This document shows positions 13,139 to 23,934 of a DNA stretch of 64,000 bases, piece after piece. The stretch covers positions 186,001-250,000 of the forward strand of contig CAJNDS010002784.1 of the NCBI GenBank assembly GCA_905221605.1, in the 5' to 3' direction. Origin of the DNA: Symbiodinium natans. Lineage: Eukaryota > Sar > Dinophyceae > Suessiales > Symbiodiniaceae. Position numbers and translations under genes: made by a program. Position 1 is the stretch's first letter, and each line of letters opens with the position of its first letter. The notes under the pieces are model-generated. The model was given only the letters and a program-made list of their open reading frames with translations. It was not told the DNA's origin and searched no databases.

Positions 13139-13382
13139 CCACCTTTCCTCGGCTCTCTCGCTCTCTCGCTCTCTCGCTCTCTCGCTCTCTCGCTCTCTCG
13201 CTCTCTCGCTCTCTCGCTCTCTCGCTCTCTCGCTCTCTCGCTCTCTCGCCCTCTCGCTCTCTCGCCCTCTCGCCTCTCGCTCTCTCCCCTCTCGTGCTCT
13301 CGCGCTCTCGTGCTCTCGTGCTCTCGCGCTCTGTCTCTCTCTCTCTCTCTCTATCGCTCTCTGTCTCTCGCTCTCGCTCTCG
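13139..13382. repeat. CTCTCG microsatellite
   Basis: A tandem array of the hexamer CTCTCG, perfect at first and then degenerate (CCCTCG, TGCTCT, CTCTGT). It keeps all six frames open, giving artificial S/L/R-rich and E/R/A-rich translations that should not be annotated as proteins. It begins about 50 bases after the telomere-type tract. Confidence 0.95.
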
Positions 13383-13389
13383 ATGGCAG

Positions 13390-14300
13390 AAGGGGAAAGC
13401 TCCCTCGGCAGTAAAAAACACCCTCGGCAGAATCGTGGCGCGAAGGGCAGAAGAGGAGAAACGACACAGCATACGAAAAAACCGTCAAATCGCGCAAAGA
13501 CGGGCAGGCGCAATGACGCCGTTGTTTAGAGCGTTCGCAGATTTCGCACAGTGTGGCTGTTTCCGCCGGCTGTCGGCCTGGAATCACTGAGTTGATCGAC
13601 AATTTCGACCCGCAAGCAACGCCTCGTCCGCGCAGATGCAAGTCCCACGCATTATGTTGGCTGATTTAACTGGTAATGTTGGTGTTTGAGCGTCATGTGT
13701 AGTGTGCCGACAGGAGGATGAAGGTGTTCTGGAAACTCTGAAGCACAGCATGGAGCACCGTGGGAACGTTTCTTGGATTGCTTGTTGCAAGCATGTGCAA
13801 AACGGGCTAGGATAATACACGCTTGAGAAGCAGCTGCTGCCCTTGCCCTGTTTAAGGACCTCACCATCGAGCTGGCTTGGCAATTGGGTTGCCAGGCCAG
13901 GTTCCAGACTTGAACGTGCCTAGGTTCGCTTCTGCTTGTCCCGTGTCACTCCTGACAGGATTTGGGTTGTTGTCCCTTGGATCCTGACACTGCAGAGATG
14001 CTTGCTACACAGGCGAGGTGCAGCATGAAATGAGCCTCATGCCATACTGTGCTTGTGCTCGCCACTTGCAATGCAGGCCACACATTCTCAAGCCGTGGAA
14101 CAGTTCGCCGAAGCAGACAGGCCGGAGGGGCCAGTCCAACATCTGTGCATGACGGGCCTGCTGTGTGTTGCTGGGCAGGGCCAGGCGGAAGCAGGAGTTG
14201 AAGGACCTCAAGACGGAAGGGCTTGCAGCTGCTTGATTGCAAGCTTTCCAAGGCCTTGCACCATTCTAGACGATCACTAGTCACTAGTGCAGCTGGTCCA
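13390..14300. other. No recognised gene
   Basis: Frames on both strands at 13946-14284 are open together, which gives no strand preference, and neither shows a domain. Nothing else is supported. Confidence 0.4.
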
Positions 14301-14304
14301 ACCT

Positions 14305-14463
14305 TGTGTCGGCAGCTTCTGTTTCGAATATCTACCTTTGAGACTGGGCTCTTTCACGAGCGCCTGCTTAAGGAGCATGTCCTGGACGACCCGAGCAAAC
14401 GACGCCAATTGGAGGTCCTCTTAAAAATGAAGGCCCGAGATCCTCCAAGCCCAAGCTCTCCAT
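14305..14463 (+). CDS. Coding-like C-terminal exon, unknown
   Basis: The frame reads FETGLFHERLLKEHVLDDPS, continues KRRQLEVLLKMKARD and ends at a TGA in 14463-14465. Composition is that of a charged helical tail. No family is recognised. Confidence 0.3.
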
Positions 14464-14961
14464 GACCCTAGCTCAAGCACTCTAAGCCCAAGTTTGGCTT
14501 CACCTTCTCCTTTACATGTGGGCTGTGCCAGGCCGGATATGCCCGAAAGCAGTTGAAGCTGGAGAGGCAGAACGAGACGCAGGAGGACGCGGCAAGCATG
14601 AGCTTCAAAGGGAAGCTTTGTGCCATGTTCTTTGCATCTGGAAGTTTGTAGAACTTCGTAGAGTAGAAGCAGCTGTTAGCAAGACGTATTTCAACGTCTG
14701 ATGTGTGTTATCCAAATCTTGTTCAGATCAAATAATTCATAAAGGGCCAATTTCTTGCGTTAGGATGTATGTTTAATTAACTCAAACATGTGCAGTCACA
14801 AGCCACTCGAAGAGTGTGGCGACTGCCAGGACAGCGGTTCAAACGTTTCGTCGCCGACCGTCGACATCGTAGCTTCCCATGCCAAGGCCACAAGCAGGAA
14901 GGGTGTTCTTATCGTAATGCCGTACATGGCCACCAGCAGTTGGGCCGAAGAGCTGCTGGAA

Positions 14962-15670
14962 CTGCAGGTGCCGGTCGAGGATGAAGATTGCCGCTGGAAC
15001 TATCGAAAGAGCCGGTGCGAACCGAAGTACGCCTGCGACACTTTGCGGCACTTCAGTCTTGATCGCCCCCGGATCTCGCCGGCACTGTTTCATCTCAGTG
15101 GGTTGTCAGCTGCAGATGGGTTGGACTCTTGGACTCTCAGGTCTACAAGTTTCGTTTCGGAGACTACCAGCTTGGTCACAGCTGCCGGCTGAAAGTGGAC
15201 AAGTTTCGGCCAACCAGAGCTCTGGCAAAATGCGTCCCGTAATGTCCCTCATTCGATGTGCGCTACATATTGCTATCATTGCTATAGCCCCACATTCTTG
15301 GAGATCCTGAAAGTGCAGAGGTGACGAGGACTGCCTCTGGGACTACAAGGAGGCGTGCTGCAAACTGAACGTTCAACTGACAAAGCAATGGCCTACAACA
15401 AGCAAAGACAGCTGAAACCATGCCAGACAAAGCTGTAGGTGTCGTTTTTTGAATGGGACTGGCCATTTGCAGGTCAGATGCAGAAATCCGCAGTTCTGCT
15501 CTCGTCAATGCAACATTGCGAGGGACCGGACCTTGGACATGTCCCTCGTTCTGCACTATCTGCAGTAGCTTCAAATGCTAAGTATGTGGTCAATGGTCAG
15601 TTGCATGTGGGGCATGAAGAGGTGTTGCAAGCTGCGCAAGAACAAAACCGTGGAGCCCAACTCTGAAGAG
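14962..15670 (+). CDS. Cysteine-rich repeat protein, partial
   Basis: Exon fragments spell a repeated cysteine-rich module. One at about 14974-15042 reads DEDCRWNYRKSRCEPKYAC. One at 15138-15192 reads VYKFRFGDYQLGHSCRLK, and together they give a full C-W-x(n)-C-x(n)-C-x-FGD-x-SC unit. A second unit begins at 15322 (DEDCLWDYKEACCKL), and a more divergent copy at about 15596-15640 reads CMWGMKRCCKLRKNK. The spacing of cysteines suggests disulfide-bonded extracellular or lumenal modules. I know similar modules from dinoflagellate predicted proteins but cannot name a function. Start and end were not found. Confidence 0.5.
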
Positions 15671-16339
15671 CCTGAGTGCCTCGGCTGCACAAAGACAAGC
15701 AGTTTCTCTAAGACTCTACAGAAACCCGCGCTAGTTGATGTGAGCGAGTGTGTGCTCTAGGATGGCCACGGGCACGACAACGAGCACCCCAGACATGCAG
15801 AAAGCGGTGCAAGCTTCGGGGCTAGGGTTATGCGATGTTTCGGAATGTCTCACAATGTTTTGCATGGTTTTGCTCAAGTTAGGATCCAAGTTAGGGCGAA
15901 GGTTCGCGCCGTAGCGGAGCTCACCCGTGTGTCTTTGTGTTTCTCAGCGGCTGTGTTGTAGACTCCGTGGGCATCTGAGCCTCTGCAAAGATGTAGAAAA
16001 GCCCGGTCAAAGCGAAGCGCTGACCGTGGGTAAGCAACCACCGAGGCATCCCCATCGATGGGTTCGAGGAAGACGTAGACGATGAGATAGGACCGACTCG
16101 CGATGATGCAGAATGCCTCATCCTGGCGTTTCGTTTTAGCATGCCCTGCCCCCAGCGGCAACTTTTTTGTCCTGTCACTGCGTTTCAAGACGGTCTTCCC
16201 TGGCAAGGACTACAAGCCGATCCGGAAGATGAGGGTCCTCTTTCAGGCCTGAGACAATGCAGCCCCCCAAATGGCGAAGCTTCGACGGAAGCCCGCCGAC
16301 CCTGAAGCCGAAGAGCACGTAGCAATGTAGCTATGTGCA

Positions 16340-16620
16340 GCTTGAAATTTGGGCGCAGATGAAGACGACCGCTGGCTGAACGAAATCGTGAGAGATCTGG
16401 CAGCCGATGACGACATCGGATCTTCGCTTGCGCTTCAGAGTTTGGAGAGCAGTGGTGGTTTGCTGATTCCCGAAGCACAGGGCTTCTGCCTGTGCCGTAG
16501 TGCTCTTGATTCTCACGGCTACGCTTGGAGAAGTTTCTTTCCTTGCGCTGAGGGCTCGAAGCGGACTCTGAGCAGGTGGAACAGGAGGAAAGCCATGGTG
16601 TCCTGGCAGAAAAGATGAAT
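16340..16620 (+). CDS. Coding-like exon, unknown
   Basis: The frame reads DEDDRWLNEIVRDLAADDDI and continues without a stop through LESSGGLLIPEAQGFCLC to a TGA at 16616-16618. Its acidic helical start is protein-like. A preceding fragment near 16135-16240 (FVLSLRFKTVFPGKDYKPI) may belong to the same gene. No family is recognised. Confidence 0.35.
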
Positions 16621-18310
16621 CACGAAGGCTCACGTGAGCTAGCCTGGAGAGTTTAGTCTTGCTTCAGTGGAGCACCATCACATGGTGCCTGGACACAAGC
16701 AAATCAGGTTATTGTTTCAAGAGGAACCGGTGGGCGGGCGGATTGAGAGGTTCAGACGTGAATACTTCGACGCAGTGTGCCCCTCAAGTCGACGAATGTG
16801 GCACGGTGCAAGATCCAATGAGATCCAAGGTGAAAATGAGGACATCGGCCTTGGAGCTGACGAGTCTGAGACAGACGATGGCAATGCAGGGGAGAAGGCT
16901 TCGGATCAAGTCATGGTGTGTACTCCGGGTTGCCAGTGTCGGTCTGCAGGGTGGCGAAGACGAAGGCAACTGCAGATCCCAATCCGATCGAACAATCCTG
17001 AAGGGGAGTGATGTACCGGCGCAGCTGGCTGCTCGACGCAGAATGGCGCATAACTCCTGCGATTCCTGATAAGCTTGGTGCACATTGTTGCAATAATTGT
17101 TGATGCATGTTCGTGTGTTGCGGTGCAAGACAGGCCCTGGGGCCTGGGGCCGGTAGCACGCACCAAGATTCTCCGTGCAAGGAGAAGATCGGGACAGACA
17201 GCTGGAGAATCTATAGGATCGTCAGGGAGAAGTCGCTGAAGTTGCACCAGGAGAGGCTGGGCTTGTCAGAGCTTTGTCAGGGCCTGAGAAGGGGACATTG
17301 CCACAGCAGCTGGGCATGTGTGTCCTCAACGCTTCATATCGCTTCACTCCAAGTGTTGGACTTTCCTCGCCTTGAGTCGCTTGTTACATCAGAATGAGAT
17401 GAGATGCTGTCTAGGACGAAGCCCTCGAGCCAAGAATGGGGAGAAATCCCAAACCCTAAGGCCCTAAACAGACATGATGGGAAGCCACGCATTCCATGGC
17501 GAGATGTTGACCAACCCAAATCTCAACAGTAGATGGGTGGGATCTTGGCTTTCGTACAGCGGTATTTGATGCGTAATTGAATGGGGTCAAGCATGCTCGA
17601 GGGATTTTTCGAGGTCAGGTTATTCCTGACCACCCTCGGTTATGTGAAGTTGTATGTTGACATATGTAGTTTACTCATGTTTTCTCCTCCCTCACTTATG
17701 TCTCCCTTGCTGCGGATTGTGGGGTGTGGGGGTCCGAGAGTTGGATGTGGTTTTGTTGAGTAGAGCTCGGATGGCGGGCGAGTGGCGCAGCTTGCCACAG
17801 GGTCGATGCGTTGTCGCATGAAGTTCTTCGAGCCCAGGTTCAACATGCTTCGTGGACGTGTCCGACTGCAGTGTGAAGAATTGCTTGTCCTTGCTCGCCA
17901 GGAAGGGCCAAGATCTCAGTCGGGGCATCTTGGGAGTCTGAGCATTGCCGTTAGATGTGCATCCCGAGGAAAAGATCACCCTGATTCTGTGGCGTGTATC
18001 GAGGCAGGAAGCATGTCGTCATGATTTATGCCGGAGCGCTACAATGCTACAAGTTTCCGCCAGGAGCACTGCACACCTGCTCTTCTTCAGTGCAGCGGCC
18101 TTCCAAAGGAAGCGCACCTTGGATGAACTCGATGGCTGCAAGCTAAAGTAGCTGTTCAACGGAACAGGTCTGTTTAGAGCCGTCGGTTTGCACTCAATGC
18201 CATTATGCCTGAGCTCCCTTGCATTGGGACATGCTTTCGCATGCCGCATGGGAGAAGCCTTTCCTGGCACGCCAGGTTGCCATAGCTCGACACGGATCAC
18301 CTCACCGCCC
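16621..18310. other. No recognised gene; isolated coding-like fragments
   Basis: Fragments near 17810-17895 (MKFFEPRFNMLRGRVRLQCE) and 17945-18040 (PEEKITLILWRVSRQEA) read like protein but cannot be placed in a family or joined with confidence. The remainder shows nothing. Confidence 0.3.
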
Positions 18311-18324
18311 TTTTGCATCCCCCA

Positions 18325-18516
18325 AGTTACAAAAAGACTGTGCCTGCCTTTGCCCTTGGCGGAGAGTGCTTCGACATTTCTGGTTGGACTCTGCTGAGCG
18401 AGAAGTCCATGTACCCTTGCGGGCTTTTGCTGAATCTGTCGGCCTCTTCAGCTTGCACCGCTGGCGATGATGAAAAGATAGCAGCACAGCTGGTGGTCAG
18501 GCAGACAAACATGTAA
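18325..18516 (+). CDS. Coding-like exon ending in a stop, unknown
   Basis: The frame reads YKKTVPAFALGGECFDISGW and continues to QLVVRQTNM followed by TAA. It has plausible protein composition but no recognised family. Confidence 0.25.
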   Translation, partial: SYKKTVPAFALGGECFDISGWTLLSEKSMYPCGLLLNLSASSACTAGDDEKIAAQLVVRQTNM

Positions 18517-18864
18517 AGCACAGCAAGTCTGGCACAGTTTGGTTCAGCTGTGGCGCCGCAATGGGATGACTCGAGAGATGCAGGCCGAGGACTCCTAGGG
18601 ACACTGCTTCAGGGATTGCACTGTCGAAGTGCCTCAAACCAGCTCAGCCAGCGTGTACGCAACTTGTGTGTGGGGGAGAGCATGATGCCACGGGGGCAGT
18701 CGCAAAAAGGGATGGAGGAAAGCCAGGTAGAGGAGGAGGCGGAGGAGGATGAGTGATTTAAGTCTTGCTCGGATAATGCAAAGTGTACCCGCGCATCCCT
18801 CGCAACATTTTACACGATTCGTCTTTGTGAGTGCCTGTAACCTACTAGGTCGTCCTCAGCGTTG

Positions 18865-18945
18865 TTGGAGAGTGAGTTGGCAGAGGAGTTCTTTGACGTC
18901 CCCGATGTGGTTGAGCGCGCCATTGCTGTAAGAAGAGATTTGCAG
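18865..18945 (+). CDS. Short coding-like exon, unknown
   Basis: The frame reads LLESELAEEFFDVPDVVERA, a typical acidic amphipathic exon. It may extend through IAVRRDLQHVLLQWKAP. An acidic tail at 18697-18754 (EEEAEEDE then TGA) lies just upstream in another frame. No function is proposed. Confidence 0.25.
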
Positions 18946-19069
18946 CACGTGCTTCTGCAGTGGAAAGCTCCGCGTGACAACAACCGGTGCATTACGTGTC
19001 CAGCTTGCACTTGCTGCAGAGCCGGGCTGCGCAGACATGAGTTGCGGACCCAAGCATGCTGGTGAACTG

Positions 19070-21560
19070 TGAGCCTTGTGAGCCCAAGGCACTACGCCGT
19101 TCGTGCTTGGCCCTGGCAGCTCGCTGTCCAAGGCATGCAGCGTAAGCCAGAAAACGCACACACACACAGTGTGCCGCACAGCTCCCCAAGTGGGATTCCA
19201 TGTGGTTTCTGCCTGAGGGTACAAGATGTTTCGATCCAACCCGGCAGGAAGTACAGATGTCGACAAGGCGAAACAAGTTCAGCTGCTCGCCTCAGACCAT
19301 TGCAACACAAGAATCTGCCACTTCATTGCGCTCACTTCGCACCTGCAGCTGACAGCATCTGGCTTAAGGTTTGATGTTTAACGATTCGAGGCATTCGAAG
19401 AATTGAGAGAGGCAGAGATGAAGCAGGCCGTGTCCATTGCGCATGCGAGCAACTGCAAACAACGATTGCGAAACACATGGTTCTCCACCTGCATACAGCA
19501 GCCTCAAGGAGAGCAGGCATGTTGGCATGTTGGCATTGGGACCCTCTATTCCACTTCGGGCTTAAGTCTGCTGCACCTTTATGATGCGGCTGCGTTCGAT
19601 GTCGCAAAACATGCTCTGCACAGCATGTCTGCCAGCAACTCGTGCACCGTCTTCTCTTCGGAAGCACTTCTAGCAGGGGGGGTGCGAGACGTTGGCGCCA
19701 ATGCATGTCACACACTCCACTCCACCACTCTCCACCTTAATGCCTTGCAGTCTCCACTGCATGCTCCGCACTTTCATTCGTTGTTGCGCGAAAGTGCAAT
19801 GCACCAGAAAGCACCTGGATTCACCACTGCAATCAAACAACTTCATATTCCACTCTTCATGCTCCTGCCGCCGCCCATGTATTTTCAAGGTACACTGCTC
19901 TGCATTTACATAAACTTCTCACTGCACTGCACTACGCACTTGCACTCTTCCCCTGGAGGACCTCTTCAAGGTCTCGCGTTCATTCCAGCCTCCCACAACC
20001 CCACATCGTCACGAAACAAAATACAACATCTGCTTTCGTCGTGGTCTGTTTCTGTTGTCTTGTCTTCACTATGCGACTTTGGAACGGAAGAAGCCCTTCT
20101 GGCCGTTCCGCGGGCACATCTTGTTGATTTGAGTGCTTAGCCGCGATGGACACAGCGCGGGGATCCCTCTCAGCAAGTTCCGGCCCTGAAGCGGCGAGGG
20201 TCCATAGAATGCATGCTCGGGGGGCTGGGATCTTCCATACCCCTACTGCATCAAGACCACGTTTTGTCCATGCGAGAGTCATGGACCTCGTCCTTGCGGG
20301 ACTGTCACTCTTTACAGCTTTTGACTCATGAAAGCCTATCTTGAGAGTCTCGCACTTGTCCCGACACAGCCCGAGCTTCTTGGCACGAACTCTGACTGGC
20401 ATGACCCATGGTTCGCTTGAAATGCTCGTTGCTGAAGGCTGATATATCTCCACGCCCTCAGATCTCCTACAAGTAAGTGGTCAGCATGGCGCCCGTCTCG
20501 TACTCCTGTAGTAACGCGCCGACCTCGGCACCCATGGCCATGATCTCTCGTGTCTCCCCTTGCGTCACAGTCACAGTGCATCTACTGTCTACTTTGACAT
20601 AGATAGACAACATCAACCTACGGCATTGCCCTCATCAAAGCACGTGAAAGAGGCTGCTGCTGTCTGTTGCATTAGCATCCTCTGAACCTGCTGACCATGC
20701 CATTTATGAACACGTCTCTGTCTGTGTCAAGTATTTGTCATGCGAAGCAAGATGGGTGAATATCGCAGCACCGCCGGTGCGAGACTCTGTTTGTATGTAG
20801 TTTCACAGCACTCGCAAATGAACCAAGTGTTTTGTCGGAGCTTTCGGCCCGCGTGGAAGGATTTGTGTTTTTCCGTTTTTGGTACTTTGATGTTGTTACG
20901 TCACAAGCATGGATTCTTCCGTAGTTCCGGGCAATGGGCCCTGATAGCATGTACTGATTTCTTGAGGGCGCCGTCTTTTGTCTCTCCCTCTCCCTCTTCC
21001 TCCCAATAGAAACGGCATGGCCCAGAGACGGTATTTCTCTCGTATGATGATCAACAGGGCCACTGTGTGAAATTCGGGAAGAAATCATCTCTTGTTGTCA
21101 ATAGGTCCTCTCTCTCATATCCAGTTGACAAACATCATACCAATCAAAAGTGCCAAGGCTTACTTTTTGTACATATTTGGATGTTTTTACAAAGTCGGGC
21201 AGACGAATGCCGACCTTTGACGAGCGTCTATGCGATTAGCGCCAAGCATCTGCGAACGGGTGAGACATCTCGGTTTCGTCATGCAGTTTCATCCCCTGGT
21301 CCACATCGCTCGGCCTTACTCTTTTCCTCTCGAATTTGCAGATCTGTCGAACACATGCTTTGAGAATATGCTGGGAATGGAGTGTTCGCGGTGGCACAGG
21401 GTTAGACGAGCACTGGAAAACAGCTGTCTTGGCCTTTGCATCGAGGTGTGAATCCCTGCATATCCCTGCGGTGCGTGCTGCAGCTGCATCTAAGGTTAAC
21501 CGCTGAAGACGTGGCAGCTTGTCTGCCGTTGAAGCTGTGAACGATTGTTTGGAAGGGTGC
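19070..21560. other. No recognised gene
   Basis: The longest + strand frame, 19403-20140, is rich in H, S, L and C with no domain, and looks like a chance opening. No exon with clear protein character was found in this 2.5 kb. Confidence 0.45.
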
Positions 21561-21576
21561 ATGTGCACATACGGAT

Positions 21577-21820
21577 GTGTCTGAGGCCTGTGGAGAGGGC
21601 GACGATGAGGATGTCAACTGCGCATACCTCCTCGAAGCCCTTCCTGGCATGTTTGGCACCCAGACTTGGTGTGAAGAACTGAAAGTATGGCACCCTGACG
21701 CAACGAAGACAAAGCGGTGGCTTCCCTGGCTTGCCTCTGCCCCTGAGGCCAGCGGCCGAAGACCGGCCGCTGTTGGATTGCCAGCGCTTGCCAAGGGCAT
21801 GCTGGGTGTCGGTGCCTTCC
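21577..21820 (+). CDS. Coding-like exon before a satellite, unknown
   Basis: The frame reads DDEDVNCAYLLEALPGMFGT and then WLPWLASAPEASGRRPAAVG before entering the TATTG satellite. Protein-like composition stops where the satellite starts. No family is recognised. Confidence 0.25.
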
Positions 21821-21827
21821 GGCCCAA

Positions 21828-21947
21828 GTATTGTATTGTATTATTGTCTTGTCTTGTCTTGTGCTATATTGTATTGTATTGTATTGTATTGTATTGTATT
21901 GTATTGTATTGTATTGTATTGTATTGTATTGTATTGTATTGTATTGA
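21828..21947. repeat. TATTG pentanucleotide microsatellite
   Basis: A tandem array of TATTG (equivalently TTGTA), near perfect over its last 80 or so bases and degenerate at its left end. Confidence 0.95.
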
Positions 21948-22261
21948 GTAGCAACTACGAGCACGCAACACATTCATAATCTTTACACAACATGTATGTC
22001 TTGTTTCTGTGGATCATGGCAAGGAGCAATGCAAATCTTCACTTGTCGCAGTACTCGTACTCGGACGGGCGACAGTACGTAAAGAATGTAGTCCCAAACA
22101 GTTTTCAAATCACTAAACTTCATGCAGTCTGTAGGCTATTGGACATGTCATCTCCGAACAAGATCTTCAATGTGGCCTTGTTGTTCTTAATCATGTTTTT
22201 GCAGCTCTCCCCACCTTCTCTGCTTTTGTCAGATTCTCGTAACTGTCTTGCACCTGACCTG

Positions 22262-22385
22262 GATGTAGATGTATATGTATATATAAATGCATATATATAT
22301 ACACATGTACATAGAATCAATACACACATGTATATGTAAATAAATACATATACATATACACATATGTATGTATGTATAGTGTATA
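22262..22385. repeat. AT-rich simple sequence (TATA/TACATA)
   Basis: Degenerate TATATG, ACATAT and TGTATG runs, with no coding potential. Confidence 0.85.
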
Positions 22386-22410
22386 ATCTTCCGAGATCTC
22401 GTTGTCAAAT

Positions 22411-22600
22411 CTCAGGCGAGCTGCCAACGCAGAGGGATGGGCAGAGTGGTCGCAGCCAGGCCTGGTGCTCTTTCAGGAGCAGGCGCCCGACATTTTTTTT
22501 TATCCAGCTTGGGTTTGGCATGGCAGTGCCATAGCCATGGGGCCATCCAGTGGTTGCAGCAGGTATTTGGAGAAGATGCCGGTTCAGCAGAGGCAGGGAT
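22411..22600 (+). CDS. Possible cupin/JmjC-like domain exon
   Basis: The frame reads PGLVLFQEQAPDIFFYPAWV and then WHGSAIAMGP. A QE-x-x-D-I-F-F-x-P-x-x-x-W-H-x-S pattern is typical of the metal-binding strand in cupin and JmjC-type 2-oxoglutarate oxygenases, where the histidine binds the metal. The partner HxD strand was not found nearby, so this is one exon of an uncertain gene. Fragments at 22980-23080 (LKTMFDALDPSYTDAIQVPG) may be part of it or of the next gene. Confidence 0.35.
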
Positions 22601-23317
22601 GGAGTGCGGGTAAGAAGAAGAGAGGCGAGCTATCACAAGCTTTGCTCATCTCTATGAGAGGCGGAGTCAGGCGGTACAGAGTTGTTCACATGGGTTCGCG
22701 CATCATTGCAGGTTCCTTGACGTTCCTTGCACGCTTGCGCAACTCCATCCCATGAGGCGAGTCTTGGGGCTCGACTCCTTTCTTGGGGCGCAAGTGAGGA
22801 CCGAACATGGCGGTGGAGCTAGATGTTCGAGTTTAAGTTCGTTCATGTGGCGTTTCCATGTTGCCTCCGTCACAAGCTCACGAGTCCACAGCCCCCAGGA
22901 TGGACGCCTTGGCAGAGGTATTGATGCCATTAGTCGCGGGGTTTGTGCTGAGGCTGACGTTGATACTTAGCTGCACCGAGTTGAAAACCATGTTTGATGC
23001 TCTGGACCCGTCCTACACGGATGCCATCCAGGTGCCTGGCTTCAACACGTGCCGCCTGACCTCGCTGGCAGCAGGACCAAGTCCAAGTAAGAGACTTCAC
23101 CTGGATGTGTGGCCTTTTTCAAGTGTTTGTTGAGGCTTTACCTGCGGCTGTAGTCGTTTCGGAACATACGTGCAGTGCAGGAGCTCACACTGCTGTGGCT
23201 TGACAGCATGAATCATGGAGTTGTTTCTGTCAAAGCATCTGCGAACTCGACCATTCTACCAGCGCCGGCTGCAGTCACGAATCGATGTTGCACCTCGTCA
23301 ATGTAGTCCACACCTGG

Positions 23318-23760
23318 GTTCAGGAAACCAGGATTCAGGAAACTAGGCCATTCCGGAAAACAGGATCAGGAAACCATGCGATTCAGGAAACTGCCCGATT
23401 CAGGAAACTGCCTTTACACGGTTCAGGAAACTGCGATTCAGGAAACTGCGATTCAGTGAACCACGCGAGTATACACGCCATTCAGGAAACCATGCGATTC
23501 AGGAAGCCACACGATCAAGCAGCCTGCTTTCAGTTTCCCGAGTCAGCCTTTTCCGTATCGGTGCTTTCCAGTTTGCCCAATCAGCGGTTTCCGAATCTGC
23601 GCGTTCGAGTTTCCTGAATCAGCGGTTGTCAGTTTTCAGAATCCGCGGTTCCGGTTTCTCGAATCCCCGATTTCCGAATTCGCGTTTTCCAGTTTCCCGA
23701 ATCAGGTTTTGCAGTTGCAGTTTCCGAATCCGTGCATTTTTTCAGTTTCCGAATCCGTCA
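23318..23760. repeat. Inverted array of a GATTCAGGAAAC-type motif
   Basis: From about 23318 to 23515 the unit ATTCAGGAAAC/CGATTCAGGAAACT occurs about ten times. From about 23527 to 23760 its reverse complement (GTTTCC[CT]GAATC, with variants GTTTCCGAATC) occurs about ten times. The two arms could pair into a long imperfect hairpin. Units are 12-25 bases apart and diverge more in the right arm. Confidence 0.9.
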
Positions 23761-23934
23761 CTGAGCATATCTATCGCTGATGTACGGAGTCAGCATAGCA
23801 CACAAGGCAACAACCGCACATGGTTTTTTCAAGGTGGGCAGGGAGCAACCGCATGCTGTATGAGTAACCCTCACGACCTGTCTCTTTACATGTTGATGGC
23901 AGACCAGTCTGGAAAGAGGAGAACATCTGCCGTT

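Noticed and set aside
13082-13529. Open frames on both strands with S/L/R-rich or E/R/A-rich proteins
   Set aside because: They are translations of the CTCTCG satellite, which keeps all frames open.
19403-20140. A 245-codon + strand gene
   Set aside because: The H/S/L/C-rich composition lacks any protein-family character and crosses likely non-coding sequence.
23318-23760. CRISPR-like repeats
   Set aside because: Units are 12 bases, irregularly spaced and inverted between the two arms.
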